DNA from: Triparma columacea
Lineage: Eukaryota; Sar; Bolidophyceae; Parmales; Triparmaceae
Direction of reading: 5' to 3'
Assembly (NCBI GenBank): GCA_030267965.1
Contig: BRYA01000685.1
Location: 1-14,682, forward strand
DNA: 14,682 nt
The translations under genes were made by a program, and so were the position numbers. This document shows positions 13,625 to 14,682 of the stretch, in pieces. Under the pieces are notes generated by a model, which had not been told where the DNA came from, ran no database searches, and saw nothing but the letters and a program-made list of their open reading frames with translations. How positions within the stretch are numbered: the first letter of the stretch is position 1; each line of letters opens with the position of its first letter.

Positions 13625-14682
13625 TTACAACGATGCTTGCACATCTTTAATGGTCAGAAGCTCTCCATCGGAGACAGGCACCGCAGGCTGGGCAGAAGCG
13701 AGCTCGTAACCCGAGTCTCCGCGCTCCTTGAATGCGTCGTTCTTGATATTTTTGGTCTTCTTGGAACACATCTTGTAAACGGCGAAGCAGACGGCAAACA
13801 AGACTAACACGCCACCCACGAGACCGCCCGTTTCCGCAATCCCCAGTCCAGAGCCTGAAGCTGGCGCAACAGTAGGCGACAAGGTAGGCAGCATGTCGTC
13901 GACCTCCGTTACTTCTTCCACAACGTCGGCTGTCTCAGGTGCGACGAAGGCGGTCTTGTCGACAGTGACAGATTCGAAGACAGTTGCGCTGTCTCCTCCC
14001 TTCTCGGTGGCAGCAGCGACGATCTCAGTCGTGACGCTTCCTTCCTCGACGGCAGCAACCAGGTTGCCGATCGCTGCTGTCACCAAATTGTCCCTCGCAG
14101 CGTTGGCGGTGTCCCCCCCCTCTTCGTCTGTGACCTTGATGATTATCTCAAACTCAACTTGAAGCCCGGACAACCTGCGGTTGAGGTCGGGCACAGCCAC
14201 ACCACCAACGCTGATTATCTTGACGTTCACGTCACCAGTGACATCGAGACTCGCCAGGATGCCGGTTTGGAGCACGTCGACGAAATCAGTGAAGGTCTCG
14301 ACGTCAGCAACATCTGGGACTTCAAGATTTTCCAGGGTGATGGCAGCAGGGATGGTCGCAGCGTAGACCATCGTCGTCTCTTCTTCTTCCTCTTCCTCCT
14401 CCTCCTCCTCCTCCTCCTCCTCGCCCTCGTCCACAGCAGGATTGGGGGCGTCCTTGGGAGAGTCCGTGGGAGCCGAAGTGGGAGCCGAAGTGGGGGAGTC
14501 CGTGGGAGCCGAAGTGGGGGAGTCCGTGGGAGCCGAAGTGGGGGAGTCCGTGGGAGCCGAAGTGGGGGAGTCCGTGGGAGCCGAAGTGGGGGAGTCCGTG
14601 GGAGCCGAAGTGGGAGCCGAAGTGGGAAGGCAGGTACAAGCCCCCGTAGTCCCTCCGATGTTCCAACCGTTGATGCAGTAGA
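13625..14682 (-). CDS. Type I membrane surface protein with PT-rich repeats, N-terminus beyond window
   Basis: The frame enters at the right edge of the window and runs open for 351 codons to the stop at 13625; the start and any signal peptide are outside. In order, there is a short Cys-containing piece (YCINGWNIGG... GACTCLP), then TSAPTDSP repeats to about residue 74, and a run of about 16 Glu near residue 90. A probable extracellular domain of about 160 residues follows, with LDVTGDVNVKIISVGG and NRRLSGLQVEFEIIIKV strands. Next is a Ser/Pro spacer, one transmembrane helix at about 281-302 (GGLVGGVLVLFAVCFAVYK) with a basic stop-transfer segment (KMCSKKTKNIKN), and a cytosolic tail of about 49 residues. 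PT-rich repeats followed by RRL-type beta domains and a single membrane anchor are common in surface proteins of diatoms and relatives, where they are likely O-glycosylated; adhesion or cell-wall attachment is inferred. The ligand is unknown. Confidence 0.75.
   Translation of the reverse strand, partial: YCINGWNIGGTTGACTCLPTSAPTSAPTDSPTSAPTDSPTSAPTDSPTSAPTDSPTSAPTDSPTSAPTSAPTDSPKDAPNPAVDEGEEEEEEEEEEEEEEETTMVYAATIPAAITLENLEVPDVADVETFTDFVDVLQTGILASLDVTGDVNVKIISVGGVAVPDLNRRLSGLQVEFEIIIKVTDEEGGDTANAARDNLVTAAIGNLVAAVEEGSVTTEIVAAATEKGGDSATVFESVTVDKTAFVAPETADVVEEVTEVDDMLPTLSPTVAPASGSGLGIAETGGLVGGVLVLFAVCFAVYKMCSKKTKNIKNDAFKERGDSGYELASAQPAVPVSDGELLTIKDVQASL
14380..14424 (-). repeat. GAG/GAA trinucleotide run encoding poly-Glu
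   Basis: A continuous run of CTC/TTC triplets on the plus strand encodes about 16 consecutive Glu in the membrane protein, between the PT-rich repeats and the beta domain. It is pure enough to be length-variable. Confidence 0.85.
14460..14627 (-). repeat. 24-bp tandem repeats encoding TDSPTSAP
   Basis: Five units start at exactly 24-bp spacing (14496, 14520, 14544, 14568, 14592). They are flanked by units 12 bp out of register, at 14460 and near 14616. The array is built from two 12-bp half-units encoding PTSA and PTDS. The plus-strand frame across the array is a shadow. Confidence 0.95.

Noticed and set aside
14322..14681. Gly/Glu/Val repeat frame on the plus strand and His/Gly repeat frame on the minus strand
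   Set aside because: They are other-frame readings of the 24-bp array; only the PT-rich frame continues into a membrane protein.

Overview
This window looks like nuclear DNA of a gene-dense, intron-containing microbial eukaryote, most likely a stramenopile alga or a related protist. The visible reasons are short GT-AG introns (67-138 nt, one of 270 nt) that join coding blocks in correct phase, long disordered and coiled-coil proteins, a tandem START-like protein, a cyclic-nucleotide-gated type ion channel, and a surface protein with Thr/Ser/Pro repeats of the kind common in diatoms and their relatives. The taxonomic placement is inference. No rRNA, tRNA, CRISPR array, transposase or viral gene was recognised.

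Layout from left to right: (1) 1-1861, minus, a START-like multidomain protein whose C-terminus runs off the window. (2) 1862-2769, mostly non-coding, with one weak candidate for a small spliced gene. (3) 2770-5086, minus, a two-exon basic coiled-coil protein with repeated TFxPxI motifs. (4) 5087-5535, a probable divergent promoter region, which may hold a tiny spliced ORF. (5) 5536-6201, plus, a coiled-coil protein and the only convincing plus-strand gene. (6) 6237-9676, minus, a four-exon, 1061-residue cyclic-nucleotide-binding channel. (7) 9983-13469, minus, a four-exon, roughly 1003-residue protein with six 19-residue helical repeats. (8) 13625-14682, minus, a type I membrane protein with PT-rich repeats, its N-terminus beyond the window.

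The main result of reading the sequence is that several apparently separate open frames are exons of larger genes. The channel is split by three introns, and one 81-nt intron is in frame and stop-free, so a naive translation keeps a false Pro/Ser-rich insert inside transmembrane segment S5. The gene at 9983-13469 is likewise assembled from four frames. All splice predictions here come from GT/AG position, phase and protein continuity, not from transcript data.

I see no clear operon-like system and no defence system. The points most worth checking are the channel's selectivity filter, which lacks GYG, and a roughly 36-bp sequence shared by introns of two unrelated genes (possible introner-like element). 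Also of interest are the TFxPxI repeat protein and two small spliced ORFs in the intergenic regions. Functional links between the neighbours are not evident from the sequence.
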